A model generated the notes under the pieces. The model did no database searches. It saw nothing but the letters and a program-made list of their open reading frames with translations, and had not been told where the DNA came from. The position numbers and the translations under genes are program-made. A stretch of 40,130 nt of DNA from UBA1557 sp041675185 (lineage in GTDB: Bacteria; Patescibacteriota; Patescibacteriia; Magasanikbacterales; UBA922), in the NCBI GenBank assembly GCA_041675185.1, contig JBAYUH010000008.1:1-40130 (forward strand). Reading direction: 5' to 3'. Positions 32,055 through 40,130 of the stretch are shown here, piece by piece. The stretch's first letter is position 1. Each line of letters opens with the position of its first letter.

Positions 32055-32450
32055 ATGCGAGCAGGAACAATTATTATAAATAATAATCAAATAATTTTGA
32101 TTCATCGTTTTTGGCAAGGACGTGAATATTTTGTTTTACCTGGTGGAAAAGTAGAAGATGGAGAAACTGTGGAAGGTGCTGCTATTAGGGAAGCAAAAGA
32201 AGAAACAAGTTTGGATGTAATTTTGGGAAATAAATTTTGTGAATTTTATAATGAATTTGATAAAAGGCAAAATATTTTTTTCTTGGTTACAAAATTTTCT
32301 GGAGAAGTAAAACTTGGTGGTCCAGAAGCTGAAAGGAATTCAGAGGATGACAAATTTATTTTGGAATGGCATAATTTTGAGGATATAAAAAATTTGAAAA
32401 TTGTACCAATAGAACTGAAAGAAAAGTTATTGAAATTTTTTGTAAAATAA
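32055..32450 (+). CDS. Nudix hydrolase (second in window)
   Basis: From ATG 32055 the protein has 131 residues (MRAGTIIINNNQIILIHRFW) and a full Nudix box, GKVEDGETVEGAAIREAKEETSL (~33-55). The frame is open further upstream to 31968, overlapping ychF, through a repeat-derived stretch rich in GGGGAATG, so the start is chosen to fit the family; ATG 32022-32030 would add ten residues. It ends 4 bp before the nucleotidyltransferase gene and is probably co-transcribed with it. The substrate is unknown. Confidence 0.85.
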   Translation: MRAGTIIINNNQIILIHRFWQGREYFVLPGGKVEDGETVEGAAIREAKEETSLDVILGNKFCEFYNEFDKRQNIFFLVTKFSGEVKLGGPEAERNSEDDKFILEWHNFEDIKNLKIVPIELKEKLLKFFVK

Positions 32451-32454
32451 AAAT

Positions 32455-32856
32455 ATGGAATTTAATAAGCTTTTGGAAGAATTGAAACAACTAAATTTGC
32501 CTACAAACAAATTTGCAATTTTTGGAAGTGGTCCGATGGCGGTGCGAAAAATAAGGGAAGCTAAAGATATTGATGTACTTGTTTTTCCTGATATTTTAAT
32601 TGAGTTTGCCAAAAATTATCCGATAAATGATCATAATGGAAATGTGGTAATTGGAAATATAGAATTGTGTAAGAGTTGCGAACCACTGACAGAAAAAATT
32701 GAAAAGTTGATTGAGACCGCAGAAATTATAGAGGGTATACCATTTGTAAGTTTGGAATATATTTTACAGTTTAAGAAAAAATTAAATAGAGAAAAAGATA
32801 AAATAGATGTCGAGTTGATTGAAAATTATTTGTCTAAACAAAATAAAAAATACTAG
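32455..32856 (+). CDS. Nucleotidyltransferase-fold protein
   Basis: 133 residues. FAIFGSGPMAVRKIREAKDIDVLVFPDI (~21-48) matches the Pol-beta-like nucleotidyltransferase core, with GSG followed by the DxD metal ligands (DID). The rest suits a small minimal nucleotidyltransferase with a short C-terminal helix. Such proteins often work as antitoxin-paired MNT enzymes, but the neighbour here is a Nudix hydrolase, not a HEPN protein, so no toxin-antitoxin claim is made. The TAG stop lies inside the terminator hairpin that follows. Confidence 0.75.
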   Translation: MEFNKLLEELKQLNLPTNKFAIFGSGPMAVRKIREAKDIDVLVFPDILIEFAKNYPINDHNGNVVIGNIELCKSCEPLTEKIEKLIETAEIIEGIPFVSLEYILQFKKKLNREKDKIDVELIENYLSKQNKKY

Positions 32857-32878
32857 CTTGGCTAGTATTTTGTTTTTT
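32847..32878 (+). terminator. Terminator after the Nudix/nucleotidyltransferase pair
   Basis: AAAATACTAG and CTAGTATTTT form a 10-bp stem with loop CTTGG, followed by GTTTTTT; overlaps the preceding stop codon. Confidence 0.8.
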
Positions 32879-32939
32879 AAAATATTTTTGTATGTCGTCG
32901 CGCGTTGAGCGGATAGTCTTGGTGAATGAAAAAACCCAG

Positions 32940-33003
32940 ATTCGTCACCCTGAATTTATTTCATGGTATTTTTATATATAAGACGTTTTTTATAAGAAAG
33001 ATT
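32940..33003. repeat. Dispersed intergenic repeat, copy 1
   Basis: It shares CCTGAATTTATTTCA and AAGACGTTTTTTATAAGAAA (with one change) with 40062-40115. Such words are a widespread palindromic repeat of bacterial spacers. A separate ATCCCG/CGGGAC hairpin follows at about 33007-33026. Confidence 0.65.
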
Positions 33004-33097
33004 TTGATCCCGATTTTATCGGGACAGAATGACGATGATAATTTTGGCATGACAATGTTCTTACTGTGAAATAAAATTACAACCATGTCAAAAACAA

Positions 33098-33128
33098 AAT
33101 CAGCTATCTCTAAGATAGCTGATTTTTG
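33098..33128 (-). terminator. Terminator of the methyltransferase gene
   Basis: AAATCAGCTATCT (33098-33109) and its complement (33113-33125) form a 12-13-bp stem; both outer sides are T-rich in the sense direction, so it may act both ways. Confidence 0.75.
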
Positions 33129-33137
33129 GTTATATTA

Positions 33138-34262
33138 TTACACTTTCTTGAACTTCCAAATTTCTCTACCGACAAATTGGGCAGGGCGGTGATAGAGAAG
33201 TGAGCGTTCGCCATTTTCAAAATTAGTAATCTCAAAACCTAGTTTTTTTATTTCATCCAGACATCTAACAGAGATCCAGATGTTATCAAATTTGAATTTT
33301 GGAATAATGAAAATAACAGTAGCATCAGCTTTGAGAATTTGGTGAAAAGTTTGGAAACTATCTATATAAAGTTGAGCCAAATTTTGAGCTTGTGCTTCCA
33401 AGAAACCACGAGGTTCTTTCCCATACAAAGGTTTTCCCATATATGGTTCAGCAACTATCAGATCAATACTTTGTGGTTTTAGGTGGTTTGTGAGATCTGT
33501 AGTTTTGGCTAGAAAAATATTTGTTTTGATATTTTTCAAATTATTTTTTTCTATCAACCAATCAATATTTTTTTTACTATCATCTATTGCTTTTTGGCTG
33601 TTGTCACTACCAATAATATCTTTGAAACCAAGAGAAATTGCTTCATTTAAAATAGTACCAGATCCACAAAATGGGTCAAATATTGTAGATTTTTTTTTGC
33701 ATCCTGACAAATTGATCATTGTTCTGGATAATTTTGGAGGAAGCATACCAGAGATATTGTCACTAACAGGTCTATAGTAATCTCTCTCTGTAAATCCTTC
33801 GATGTCTTGGATATAAATAGTTTTGTAAACATTATTTTGAAAAACTGTAAAATGACTTTTGCTTTCTATTAGCTTGTTGTGCAAAATGCTGGCTGTATTT
33901 TTGGTTTCCACATAGCGGACAGATTTGCCAAGAGATTTTAATTCCTTTTTGATATTGATAGCTAGTTTACTATTGGTTGGAGAGATTGAAAAATTTATTT
34001 TGCCATTTTCTTTTGTTTGTAGATAATCTACAATTATTTTTTGTGGGAATTCTAGACTTTCGAATTTGACTCCGACTTGAATAATACCACCAAAGTCTTG
34101 GGATATTTTTTCAATTTTTTCTTCAGTACTGTCTACATCCAAAATAAAATAATCATTTTTGGTGTCTATTGTTTTGTATTTTATTTTTTCACGTTTTAAA
34201 ATTGACAAGACTTCAGCAGTAGAAATATGAGGTTGGTGTCCTAGTTCGAAGATATATTGCAT
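33138..34262 (-). CDS. Putative THUMP/Trm11-like RNA methyltransferase
   Basis: 374 residues with an N-terminal region typical of THUMP-type RNA-binding proteins (~1-150) and a C-terminal Rossmann methyltransferase: SAM motif IFDPFCGSGTILNEAI (~195), IGSDNSQKAIDDSKKNI, and the substrate motif AEPYMGKPL (~270), where the usual DPPY/NPPY is AEPY. Trm11/TrmG10-type enzymes methylate N2 of a guanosine in tRNA; the AEP variant resembles the DPP family shift. Target assignment is by family only. It is transcribed next to, but not clearly with, the pilus operon (81-bp gap). Confidence 0.8.
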   Translation of the reverse strand: MQYIFELGHQPHISTAEVLSILKREKIKYKTIDTKNDYFILDVDSTEEKIEKISQDFGGIIQVGVKFESLEFPQKIIVDYLQTKENGKINFSISPTNSKLAINIKKELKSLGKSVRYVETKNTASILHNKLIESKSHFTVFQNNVYKTIYIQDIEGFTERDYYRPVSDNISGMLPPKLSRTMINLSGCKKKSTIFDPFCGSGTILNEAISLGFKDIIGSDNSQKAIDDSKKNIDWLIEKNNLKNIKTNIFLAKTTDLTNHLKPQSIDLIVAEPYMGKPLYGKEPRGFLEAQAQNLAQLYIDSFQTFHQILKADATVIFIIPKFKFDNIWISVRCLDEIKKLGFEITNFENGERSLLYHRPAQFVGREIWKFKKV

Positions 34263-34343
34263 AATATGCTAGTTTATTCGGATTAGATGATTTGAAAAGA
34301 CTACTCTAATTTGAAAGAGAAGTCAATTTGTAAAGACTGGTGT

Positions 34344-34745
34344 TTATTGGATTGATTTTGCTAGAGAGGATACAGATGAGCTAGTGTTGGACTCAGTACT
34401 GGAGGTAAAAGTTGAGATAATAAGTATTTTGTTGAAGGGATCTCTTTGAGGTACCAATGTTTTTGGAGCAATATTTTTTTCTTTCCAAGCAGAAATTGTT
34501 TCTTCGTATATTTTGAAATTTATGGTTTCAAATTTTTTTATATCTTTTATTAGAGCGATATCTTCTATTTGGCCTAAAGTTTTGTAAACATTCATATAGA
34601 TAAACCAAAAGGTGGTGCTTAAAGTACTAATGACGATAATAAATAATAAAACATTGAAGATTTTTATTTTTTTTAGGCGAGTATAATCACGAGACTGTTT
34701 TATAGTCGTTGTTTTATAGTCTGTTTTTTTGGTGAAAAGCATCAT
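34344..34745 (-). CDS. PilP-like pilus assembly protein
   Basis: 133 residues: a basic N-terminus, one membrane helix (~29-51, IFNVLLFIIVISTLSTTFWFI) and a short extracytoplasmic region. LVPQRDPFNKILII contains the RDPF motif typical of PilP/GspC-type inner-membrane proteins. As the last gene of the pilM-N-O set it holds the position of pilP. It is shorter than usual PilP, lacks a lipobox, and the domain call rests on motif and position. Confidence 0.6.
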   Translation of the reverse strand: MMLFTKKTDYKTTTIKQSRDYTRLKKIKIFNVLLFIIVISTLSTTFWFIYMNVYKTLGQIEDIALIKDIKKFETINFKIYEETISAWKEKNIAPKTLVPQRDPFNKILIISTFTSSTESNTSSSVSSLAKSIQ

Positions 34746-34747
34746 AG

Positions 34748-35266
34748 TTATTTGGTATAAATAGTGGCCTCAAAACTTAGTGAAACATTTTCTGAATCAA
34801 TTTTGGTCCAGCTGAGGTTGTCTATTGTAAGATAAATTGGCAAATGTTCTAAGGAATTTAGATATTGCAAAGTTTTGTAAAAATTGGCTTTGGTTTTGAA
34901 AAAAATTGTAAAATTTTTTTCTTGTACAGGACCAAGACTTAGTGTTTGTTCAATGCTTTGGGATGTAGCCAAATTTTCTAATTCTTGAATAAGTTTTACT
35001 GTAGCATCGTCATTTTTGTTTATCAAACTTTGTTCCAATGATTTGGTATTCTCTGTAATAGTGTCTAATTCTGAAATTGATTTTTTTAGTAATCTTATTT
35101 TTTCATATTGATCAGTCAAAGTTTTTTCAGTACTTTGTATATCTATTTTAAGATTTTTTATATAAGTAATACTTGGCAAAATTATGGTTATGGTGATAAT
35201 TATCGCAATTACAATAATGCCAAGTGTAGAAAAAATAATTTTGTAAATAGGATTTTTCTTTTTCAT
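34748..35266 (-). CDS. pilO: Type IV pilus inner-membrane protein PilO-like
   Basis: 172 residues: one N-terminal membrane helix (~10-34), a coiled coil (~35-90, with TEKTLTDQYEKIRLLKKSISELDT) and a ferredoxin-like C-terminal fold. This is the PilO layout; PilO pairs with PilN to form the periplasmic collar that aligns the pilus machine. It starts 2 bp after pilN ends and is 2 bp from the next gene, tightly coupled within the operon. Confidence 0.85.
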   Translation of the reverse strand: MKKKNPIYKIIFSTLGIIVIAIIITITIILPSITYIKNLKIDIQSTEKTLTDQYEKIRLLKKSISELDTITENTKSLEQSLINKNDDATVKLIQELENLATSQSIEQTLSLGPVQEKNFTIFFKTKANFYKTLQYLNSLEHLPIYLTIDNLSWTKIDSENVSLSFEATIYTK

Positions 35267-35267
35267 A

Positions 35268-35795
35268 TTATTTTAGATTGGCATTGATGTTGAAAGCAAT
35301 ATTTTCTCTTTTGGTAAGATCAGAAACTGGAGATTCTACATGGACAAATAGAGGATTGTTGTTTAGTATTTCTTGAAAATCTAAGAAATTTTGTCTAGTA
35401 TCAGCTATGCCAGAAAAAGTTACAGTTTTTTTGGAATATTTTATGTTTATAGAAGTCAAAACTATTCCTTCTGGTGTAGAAGAAGTGATAGACAAAATGT
35501 CAGGAGTTGTTTGGTGATATTGTTTTTGTACAGAATTTACTTTTTGGATTACTTTGTTTATCGTTATGATTTCTTGCGTTTGGTTGGTATATTTGCTACT
35601 TATATTGACAGTATTTTGGGCTATGGCACTAAAATAATTTTGTAGTAAAATTTCAGATAACATCAAAGAAATAGCAATAAAACTAATAGCCAGTAAAACT
35701 ACTTGTAAAATATTTTGGACAAACTTAAACTGAGCCATGTGGATGAGTTCATTTTTTTTGGTTTCGTTTAGTAAGTTTATTCTCAGTGGGTACAT
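35268..35795 (-). CDS. pilN: Type IV pilus inner-membrane protein PilN-like
   Basis: 175 residues starting MYPLRINLLNETKKNELIHM. The LRINLLN segment matches the cytoplasmic N-terminal peptide by which PilN docks into PilM. A membrane helix (~28-52) and a periplasmic coiled coil and fold follow. It starts 2 bp after pilM, as in known pilMNO operons. Confidence 0.88.
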   Translation of the reverse strand: MYPLRINLLNETKKNELIHMAQFKFVQNILQVVLLAISFIAISLMLSEILLQNYFSAIAQNTVNISSKYTNQTQEIITINKVIQKVNSVQKQYHQTTPDILSITSSTPEGIVLTSINIKYSKKTVTFSGIADTRQNFLDFQEILNNNPLFVHVESPVSDLTKRENIAFNINANLK

Positions 35796-35797
35796 AA

Positions 35798-36904
35798 TTA
35801 GATTGAATCACTTTTGGTAAAAGGATTGTCAGCAGCTCTTAGTGCTAAACCAATAGCTGTGGCATATTTGATAGATTCTTCATAAGGTATGTGTATGACT
35901 TTGACACTATTGAGATTTTTCCAAACTCTACCTGGTTTGCATTCTATTTTCAGTTCATTTGTCAAAACTTTGTCAAGATCTTGTAAAATAGAACTACCTC
36001 CACACATAGTAATATGGTTTATGATATTGGTATGAGGGAAGTGACTATAATAAAAGTAAATATTTTTTTGGATTTGTTCTACAAATTTTTTTGTTTGCTC
36101 CATGAGTACAGTCCAAATTTTGGTTTGATCTTGGTATTTTAATCCATACTGGCATTTGGCTTGTTCAGCTTTTTCGTGGCTGATAGCAAATTTTTGTTCT
36201 ATAGCTGTTGTCAACAACTCACCAGAAAAAGGTAGAGTAGCACTAAATTGTACAGTATTGTTGTCATAGATGATGATGTTTGATTTTGTTCCTCCAATAT
36301 CCAATAGAGCACGGGCTTCGTTTTGGTATTGTTTGTTGGCTGTTACCATAGCTCTGGCAATAGACAATGATTCAATATCTATAGCTATAAGATGTAAACC
36401 TGATTTTTCCATAAGGGCTACATAACTTTCAGTAATTGCTTTTGGAGCAGCCGCCATGATTATTTTGGTTTTGTTTGGTTCAGTGGTTGAAGGTATGGCT
36501 TCCCAATCAAGGTAGTGGCCGTCTTTTTCTGTAAAAGGAATATATTTTTGAGCTTCTATCTCCACGTCATCTTGGATGATTTCATTGATATTTTTGTTGA
36601 GTGTAATAAGTTTGGTAAAGGTATGTGATTCTGGTAAATTGATTACTACCCACGGACTTTTTATTTTTTTGTCTGTTGCAATATTTCCTTGTAAAAGTTT
36701 TTGGATATAGTGTATTACTTGTGCTTCTTGTATTATTTCACCATTGACAATTATTCCCAGAGGTAGAGAAATACTTCTTATATTTTTCAAATTAAAAGAA
36801 GGACCATCTTTGATATTGGAAATATTTTCTAATTGTATGAGCTTGATGGATAAATCACTTATATCCAGTCCAAAAGCTCCTGGGAAAGGTACACTATTAA
36901 ACAT
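35798..36904 (-). CDS. pilM: Type IV pilus assembly ATPase-like protein PilM
   Basis: 368 residues with an actin/FtsA-like fold. Motifs: FGLDISDLSIKLIQLE (phosphate 1), LLDIGGTKSNIIIYDNN (phosphate 2, ~190), and MCGGSSILQDLDKVL (adenosine, ~302). PilM is cytoplasmic, binds ATP and the PilN tail, and connects the pilus motor to the membrane complex. The neighbours pilC, pilN and pilO confirm it. Length is as expected. Confidence 0.93.
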   Translation of the reverse strand: MFNSVPFPGAFGLDISDLSIKLIQLENISNIKDGPSFNLKNIRSISLPLGIIVNGEIIQEAQVIHYIQKLLQGNIATDKKIKSPWVVINLPESHTFTKLITLNKNINEIIQDDVEIEAQKYIPFTEKDGHYLDWEAIPSTTEPNKTKIIMAAAPKAITESYVALMEKSGLHLIAIDIESLSIARAMVTANKQYQNEARALLDIGGTKSNIIIYDNNTVQFSATLPFSGELLTTAIEQKFAISHEKAEQAKCQYGLKYQDQTKIWTVLMEQTKKFVEQIQKNIYFYYSHFPHTNIINHITMCGGSSILQDLDKVLTNELKIECKPGRVWKNLNSVKVIHIPYEESIKYATAIGLALRAADNPFTKSDSI

Positions 36905-36950
36905 AATTTACAAATATACAAATTTATTTTTTAGTTCAGTTGTTTTTTTG

Positions 36951-38078
36951 TTAGAAATTTTGTGTCAAACTATATATTGGCATGACTACAGCCACAGCAA
37001 TACCACCGACACCTAGACCAAGCAAGATTATTATAACAGGTTCTATGATTGTAGAAAAATTTTTCATGGTTTTATCGACTTCGTTGGAATAAAATTTGGA
37101 AAGTTCGTCTAGTAGTTTGTCTATTTCTCCAGTTCGTTCGCCAACCATAATCATCTCAGTAACCATTGGTGGAAAAAGTTTTTCGAATTCACGAAGAACT
37201 TGAGAAAGGTTTATACCTTTTTTTATTTTTTCTGTGGCAATTTTGAGTGCATACTGATAGCTTACATTGCTACAGATCTCAGAGCTGATGTCGACTGCTT
37301 CAATAATCGGTATAGTACTCTTCAATAAAGAAGACATGGTGAGAGAAAATCTAGCCAAATTGATTTGTTTGATAATTTTTCCGACTATTGGTAAATTGAT
37401 ATTTATTTTGTGGATAATTTTTTTGAATTTTGGATATTTTTTTAAGGAGTATATGAAAAAACTAATAGTAATAAACAAAGTGGAAAATATTACAATGATA
37501 TTTAGTGGTTTACTCATGAAATCAGTAATAGCTACGAGAATTTTTGTTGGCAAAGGTAATTCAGCATCTACGTCTTTGAACATGACCAGCAATTTTGGGA
37601 GTACAAATGTGACCATCAAAATACCAACAGCAGAAATAGCCACGAGGATGACAGCAGGATAAATCATTGCTCCGCGAATAGTAGAAGTAAGTTCATAATT
37701 TTTTTTCATTTGAGTAACAACTTGTTCTAGAGATCCTTCTAGTTTTCCAGAAATTTCTCCAGAAGCAATCATTTTGACATAAATCGGTGGGAATATTTTT
37801 GGATACTGGATTAGTATCTCACTAAATTGACTACCATTTTCTACACCAGTTTTGATGCCATGTACGACGTTGTTTAATTTTTTATTTTGTATTTCTTTAC
37901 TCAAGACATCTAGACCTTCTATCAAAGAGAGGCCAGCTGATAACATTGTTTTTAGGTGCTCCAAAAAAAATATTTTATCAATAACTTTTACTTTGACAAA
38001 ATGGTTAGTAATAAAATCGTTTAGCTTTTTTTCAAAAGGAGATAATTCTTTTTTTGGTTTTTTGTCAGACATATACAA
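36951..38078 (-). CDS. pilC: Type IV pilus inner-membrane platform protein PilC
   Basis: 375 residues with two GspF/PilC repeats, each a helical domain plus membrane helices: first repeat MLSAGLSLIEGLDVLSKE then IYPAVILVAISAVGILM; second repeat LLKSTIPIIEAVDISSE with MIMVGERTGEIDKLLDELSKFY; C-terminal membrane helix IIILLGLGVGGIAVAVVMPIY. PilC is the platform turned by PilB to assemble pilins. It lies between pilB and pilM in the operon. Confidence 0.95.
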   Translation of the reverse strand: MYMSDKKPKKELSPFEKKLNDFITNHFVKVKVIDKIFFLEHLKTMLSAGLSLIEGLDVLSKEIQNKKLNNVVHGIKTGVENGSQFSEILIQYPKIFPPIYVKMIASGEISGKLEGSLEQVVTQMKKNYELTSTIRGAMIYPAVILVAISAVGILMVTFVLPKLLVMFKDVDAELPLPTKILVAITDFMSKPLNIIVIFSTLFITISFFIYSLKKYPKFKKIIHKININLPIVGKIIKQINLARFSLTMSSLLKSTIPIIEAVDISSEICSNVSYQYALKIATEKIKKGINLSQVLREFEKLFPPMVTEMIMVGERTGEIDKLLDELSKFYSNEVDKTMKNFSTIIEPVIIILLGLGVGGIAVAVVMPIYSLTQNF

Positions 38079-38099
38079 ACTAATTTATTTTTTTAAAGT

Positions 38100-39833
38100 T
38101 TATTCTTTTGTTACTCTCAAAACTTCTTCTAGAGTAGTGACACCTTCTTTTGCTTTGATAATTCCATTTTCAAATAAATTTATCATGCCGTGGCTTTCTG
38201 CAAATTCTTTGATATCTTGAGCAGTGGATCTCTCATTTATTAGTCTAGTAAGCTCATCATCTACGACTAGTACTTCGTAAATTCCCATACGTCCTTTGTA
38301 GCCAGAGCTACCACATTTGGCACAGCCTTCTCCACGATAAAAAGTCATTTCAGAAATATTTTTTTGGATGTCATCATCTTTTATTTCTTGGTCAAGTAAT
38401 AAATCTTTGATAGTTTTTTTGTGGAGCATTTTTTCTAATTCTTTTATTTCTTCTGGGGAAATTGTATAAGCTTTTTTGCAATTTTTACAAATTTTTCGGA
38501 CAAGACGCTGAGCAATAATAATATTCGTAGTAAATCCTACTAGAAAAGGTGGAATATCCATATCGACAAGACGTGGTAGAGTAGTAGGTGCGTCATTGGT
38601 ATGGAGTGTAGAGAGCACTAGATGCCCAGTCATAGCTGCGTGTATAGCTACTTCAGCTGTCTCTTGGTCACGAATTTCTCCGACCATAATAATATCTGGA
38701 TCTTGACGCAAGAAAGCTCTAAGACCAGAGGCAAAAGAAAAGCCAGCTTTGGGATTGATTTGACTTTGGTTTATACCAGAGACGTGGTATTCAATAGGAT
38801 CTTCTATAGTACAAATATTGACAGTAGGATTATTCAAAATACCAAGTATAGAATATAATGTCGTAGTTTTGCCACTTCCAGTAGGACCGGTAACTAGTAT
38901 CATGCCATGTGGTTTTCTGATGGCATATTCTACCAGCTTTTGAATTTTTGGTAAGAAACCCAAATTTTCCAAGCTCAAAGCTCTTTGTCCTTCGTGCAAA
39001 AGACGCATGACTATTTTCTCGCCATCATATACTGGTATGACAGAAACACGGAAAGAAAGTTGTTCATCGTTTAATTTTATTTTGAAACGACCGTCTTGTG
39101 GCAACATGTGTTCGTCTATTTTCAATTGTGACAAGATTTTGATACGAGCGATGATACCATTTTGGACTAATTTTGGTAGTGACATCACTTGTCGCAATAA
39201 GCCATCCACACGGTAGCGTACGATTACTTCTTTTTCAGTCGGTTCAATATGAATATCACTAGTCCCTTCTAATACAGCATGCTCCAAAATAGAATTGACA
39301 ATATTTATAATAGGTAATTCTTCGGCTATTTTCTTTAGATCTTTTTTTTGGGTATCAGTATTTATATCCTTGTTCAATTTGGTGATGACTTCATCGTTTT
39401 CAATAGTGGCATGATATTTTTGGAGAGTATCTTTTATGGTACTTGGAGTAGTGATAAAAACTTTTTGAGAAAGTCCTGTTTTTCGTCTCAAAAATTCAAT
39501 AGTTTGGATATCGTTTGGATCAATCATGGCAATGTCCAATTCATTTTCTGTTTTTTTGAAAGCCACTACTTGACGTTCGTGAGCAAATTCTTCAGGGATG
39601 ATATTCAAAATTTCTAGATTAATATCTATGCCTTTTAGTTCTATGAAATCATTTTGAGAATTTTGAGCCAATGATTTGTAAAGGCTTTCTTCAGTTATTA
39701 TTTCTTCAGTTATTAGGTATTCTTCTAGAGAGAGCTTTTTTTCTTTGGCCAATTGGGTGTATTGGTTTATTTTTTCATCATCCAACTTGGAATAATTTTT
39801 CAAGATATTTTCTAGTAGAGATTTGTTTATCAT
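38100..39833 (-). CDS. pilB: Type IV pilus extension ATPase PilB
   Basis: 577 residues, first gene of the pilus operon. The N-terminal domain is GspE N1E-like (~50-150). The ATPase core has Walker A GPTGSGKTTTLYS (~320), Asp box (VIVRYRVDGLL region), Walker B DPDIIMVGEIRDQETAE (~385) and His box MTGHLVLSTLHTND (~405). A tetracysteine zinc site follows (CKNCKK then CAKCGSSG). Assembly of pilus fibres at the inner membrane by ATP hydrolysis is the family role. No pilT or pilin gene is inside this window. A TATAAT-like -10 in the upstream AT-rich region (near 39858) may be its promoter. Confidence 0.95.
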   Translation of the reverse strand: MINKSLLENILKNYSKLDDEKINQYTQLAKEKKLSLEEYLITEEIITEESLYKSLAQNSQNDFIELKGIDINLEILNIIPEEFAHERQVVAFKKTENELDIAMIDPNDIQTIEFLRRKTGLSQKVFITTPSTIKDTLQKYHATIENDEVITKLNKDINTDTQKKDLKKIAEELPIINIVNSILEHAVLEGTSDIHIEPTEKEVIVRYRVDGLLRQVMSLPKLVQNGIIARIKILSQLKIDEHMLPQDGRFKIKLNDEQLSFRVSVIPVYDGEKIVMRLLHEGQRALSLENLGFLPKIQKLVEYAIRKPHGMILVTGPTGSGKTTTLYSILGILNNPTVNICTIEDPIEYHVSGINQSQINPKAGFSFASGLRAFLRQDPDIIMVGEIRDQETAEVAIHAAMTGHLVLSTLHTNDAPTTLPRLVDMDIPPFLVGFTTNIIIAQRLVRKICKNCKKAYTISPEEIKELEKMLHKKTIKDLLLDQEIKDDDIQKNISEMTFYRGEGCAKCGSSGYKGRMGIYEVLVVDDELTRLINERSTAQDIKEFAESHGMINLFENGIIKAKEGVTTLEEVLRVTKE

Positions 39834-39956
39834 ATTTGTTATTTTAGTGCAAAATAATTATAACATATTTTTGGAATAGTTCATAGATACAAAAAACATG
39901 AAAACATGAAAACATTAAAACATAAAAGCACTAGAGCATGAAAATATTAAAATATT

Positions 39957-39984
39957 CCGCCCAAGGCGGATCCGCCTTGGGCGG
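39957..39984. repeat. Perfect 28-bp GC-rich palindrome
   Basis: CCGCCCAAGGCGGA followed directly by its exact complement, in otherwise AT-rich DNA and followed by six A on the plus strand. It may be a cruciform, a repeat unit or a terminator for a minus-strand transcript. Confidence 0.7.
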
Positions 39985-40061
39985 AAAAAACATATCCACA
40001 AAACTTTCACAAAATAAAAAACTATGCTATAATCAACTTACTTAAAAATAAACAAGACGTC

Positions 40062-40115
40062 ATCCTGAATTTATTTCAGGATCTTTCCCAAATAAGACGT
40101 TTTTCATAAGAAAGA
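40062..40115. repeat. Dispersed intergenic repeat, copy 2
   Basis: TCCTGA/TCAGGA hairpin followed by AAGACGTTTTTCATAAGAAA, shared with 32940-33003. The sequence runs off the window end. Confidence 0.65.
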
Positions 40116-40130
40116 TGCCGAAACAAGTTC

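Larger units (their letters stand above)
39834..40130. promoter_or_regulatory. Upstream region of the pilus operon with repeats
   Basis: No gene was found. It contains a string of AAAACATGAAAACATTAAAA-type repeats (about 39895-39950), a perfect 28-bp palindrome at 39957-39984 (CCGCCCAAGGCGGA and its complement) and the second copy of the dispersed repeat (40062-40115). The window ends here. Confidence 0.55.

Noticed and set aside
32055..32856. Toxin-antitoxin pair of Nudix and nucleotidyltransferase
   Set aside because: MNT antitoxins pair with HEPN toxins; a Nudix partner gives no basis for this call.

Overview
The window looks like chromosomal DNA of a Candidate Phyla Radiation (Patescibacteria, Parcubacteria-like) bacterium. 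It is AT-rich, with dnaA and dnaN at one end, compact genes often lacking a clear Shine-Dalgarno, a type IV pilus assembly operon, lamin-tail surface proteins, and intergenic spacers full of short AT-rich repeats. The standard code applies: TGA ends lspA and no core gene carries an in-frame TGA. The lineage call is an inference from gene content, not from a marker search.

Layout: 1-2377 replication genes (partial dnaA, an AT-rich spacer, dnaN). 2441-5077 a large protein of unknown role with a GNAT-like C-terminus. 5137-5940 a TrmB-family regulator. 6131-11636 the anomalous island (below). 11679-17506 cell-envelope genes (class A PBP, 3D-domain protein, LysM/M23 peptidase), a tRNA-Cys and a Nudix gene. 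17637-23164 a giant lamin-tail/PKD surface protein and a Kef-type antiporter. 23311-23601 tRNA-Ala, -Phe and -Pro. 23646-26220 comM, lspA and a DksA/TraR-type gene. 26384-26761 an unidentified structured RNA. 26893-27112 two evenly spaced DnaA-box triplets. 27344-30802 a SIS-domain isomerase and a single-ORF fusion of glucose-6-phosphate and 6-phosphogluconate dehydrogenase. 30929-34262 ychF, Nudix, nucleotidyltransferase and THUMP/Trm11-like methyltransferase genes. 34344-39833 pilB-C-M-N-O and a PilP-like gene, all on the minus strand.

The most unusual part is the 5.5-kb island. It is visibly richer in G+C than everything around it. It starts at a consensus promoter (TTGACA, 17 bp, TATTAT), ends at a strong intrinsic terminator, and shows no internal promoter that I could find. 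Between these lie five genes (7161-8036, 8623-9141, 9502-9633, 9877-10089, 10423-11115), each with a ribosome-binding site. None has a secure family, although the first resembles DHH/DHHA1 phosphoesterases. The genes are set in long non-coding stretches, including a leader of almost 1 kb, packed with hairpins that carry GNRA loops and G-U pairs. Strong hairpins continue through the coding sequences. A 46-nt structured repeat occurs three times between genes. A diverged fourth copy lies directly in front of a sequence matching every core element of a hammerhead self-cleaving ribozyme (11290-11382), on the transcribed strand near the 3' end. I read the island as one long, globally folded, probably self-cleaving polycistronic RNA of unknown function. 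No integrase, transposase, reverse transcriptase or RNA polymerase gene was found in it.

The remaining genes fit a small-genome, surface-attached lifestyle: peptidoglycan synthesis and remodelling, type IV pili, DNA-uptake-associated ComM, lipoprotein processing and a condensed oxidative pentose-phosphate entry.
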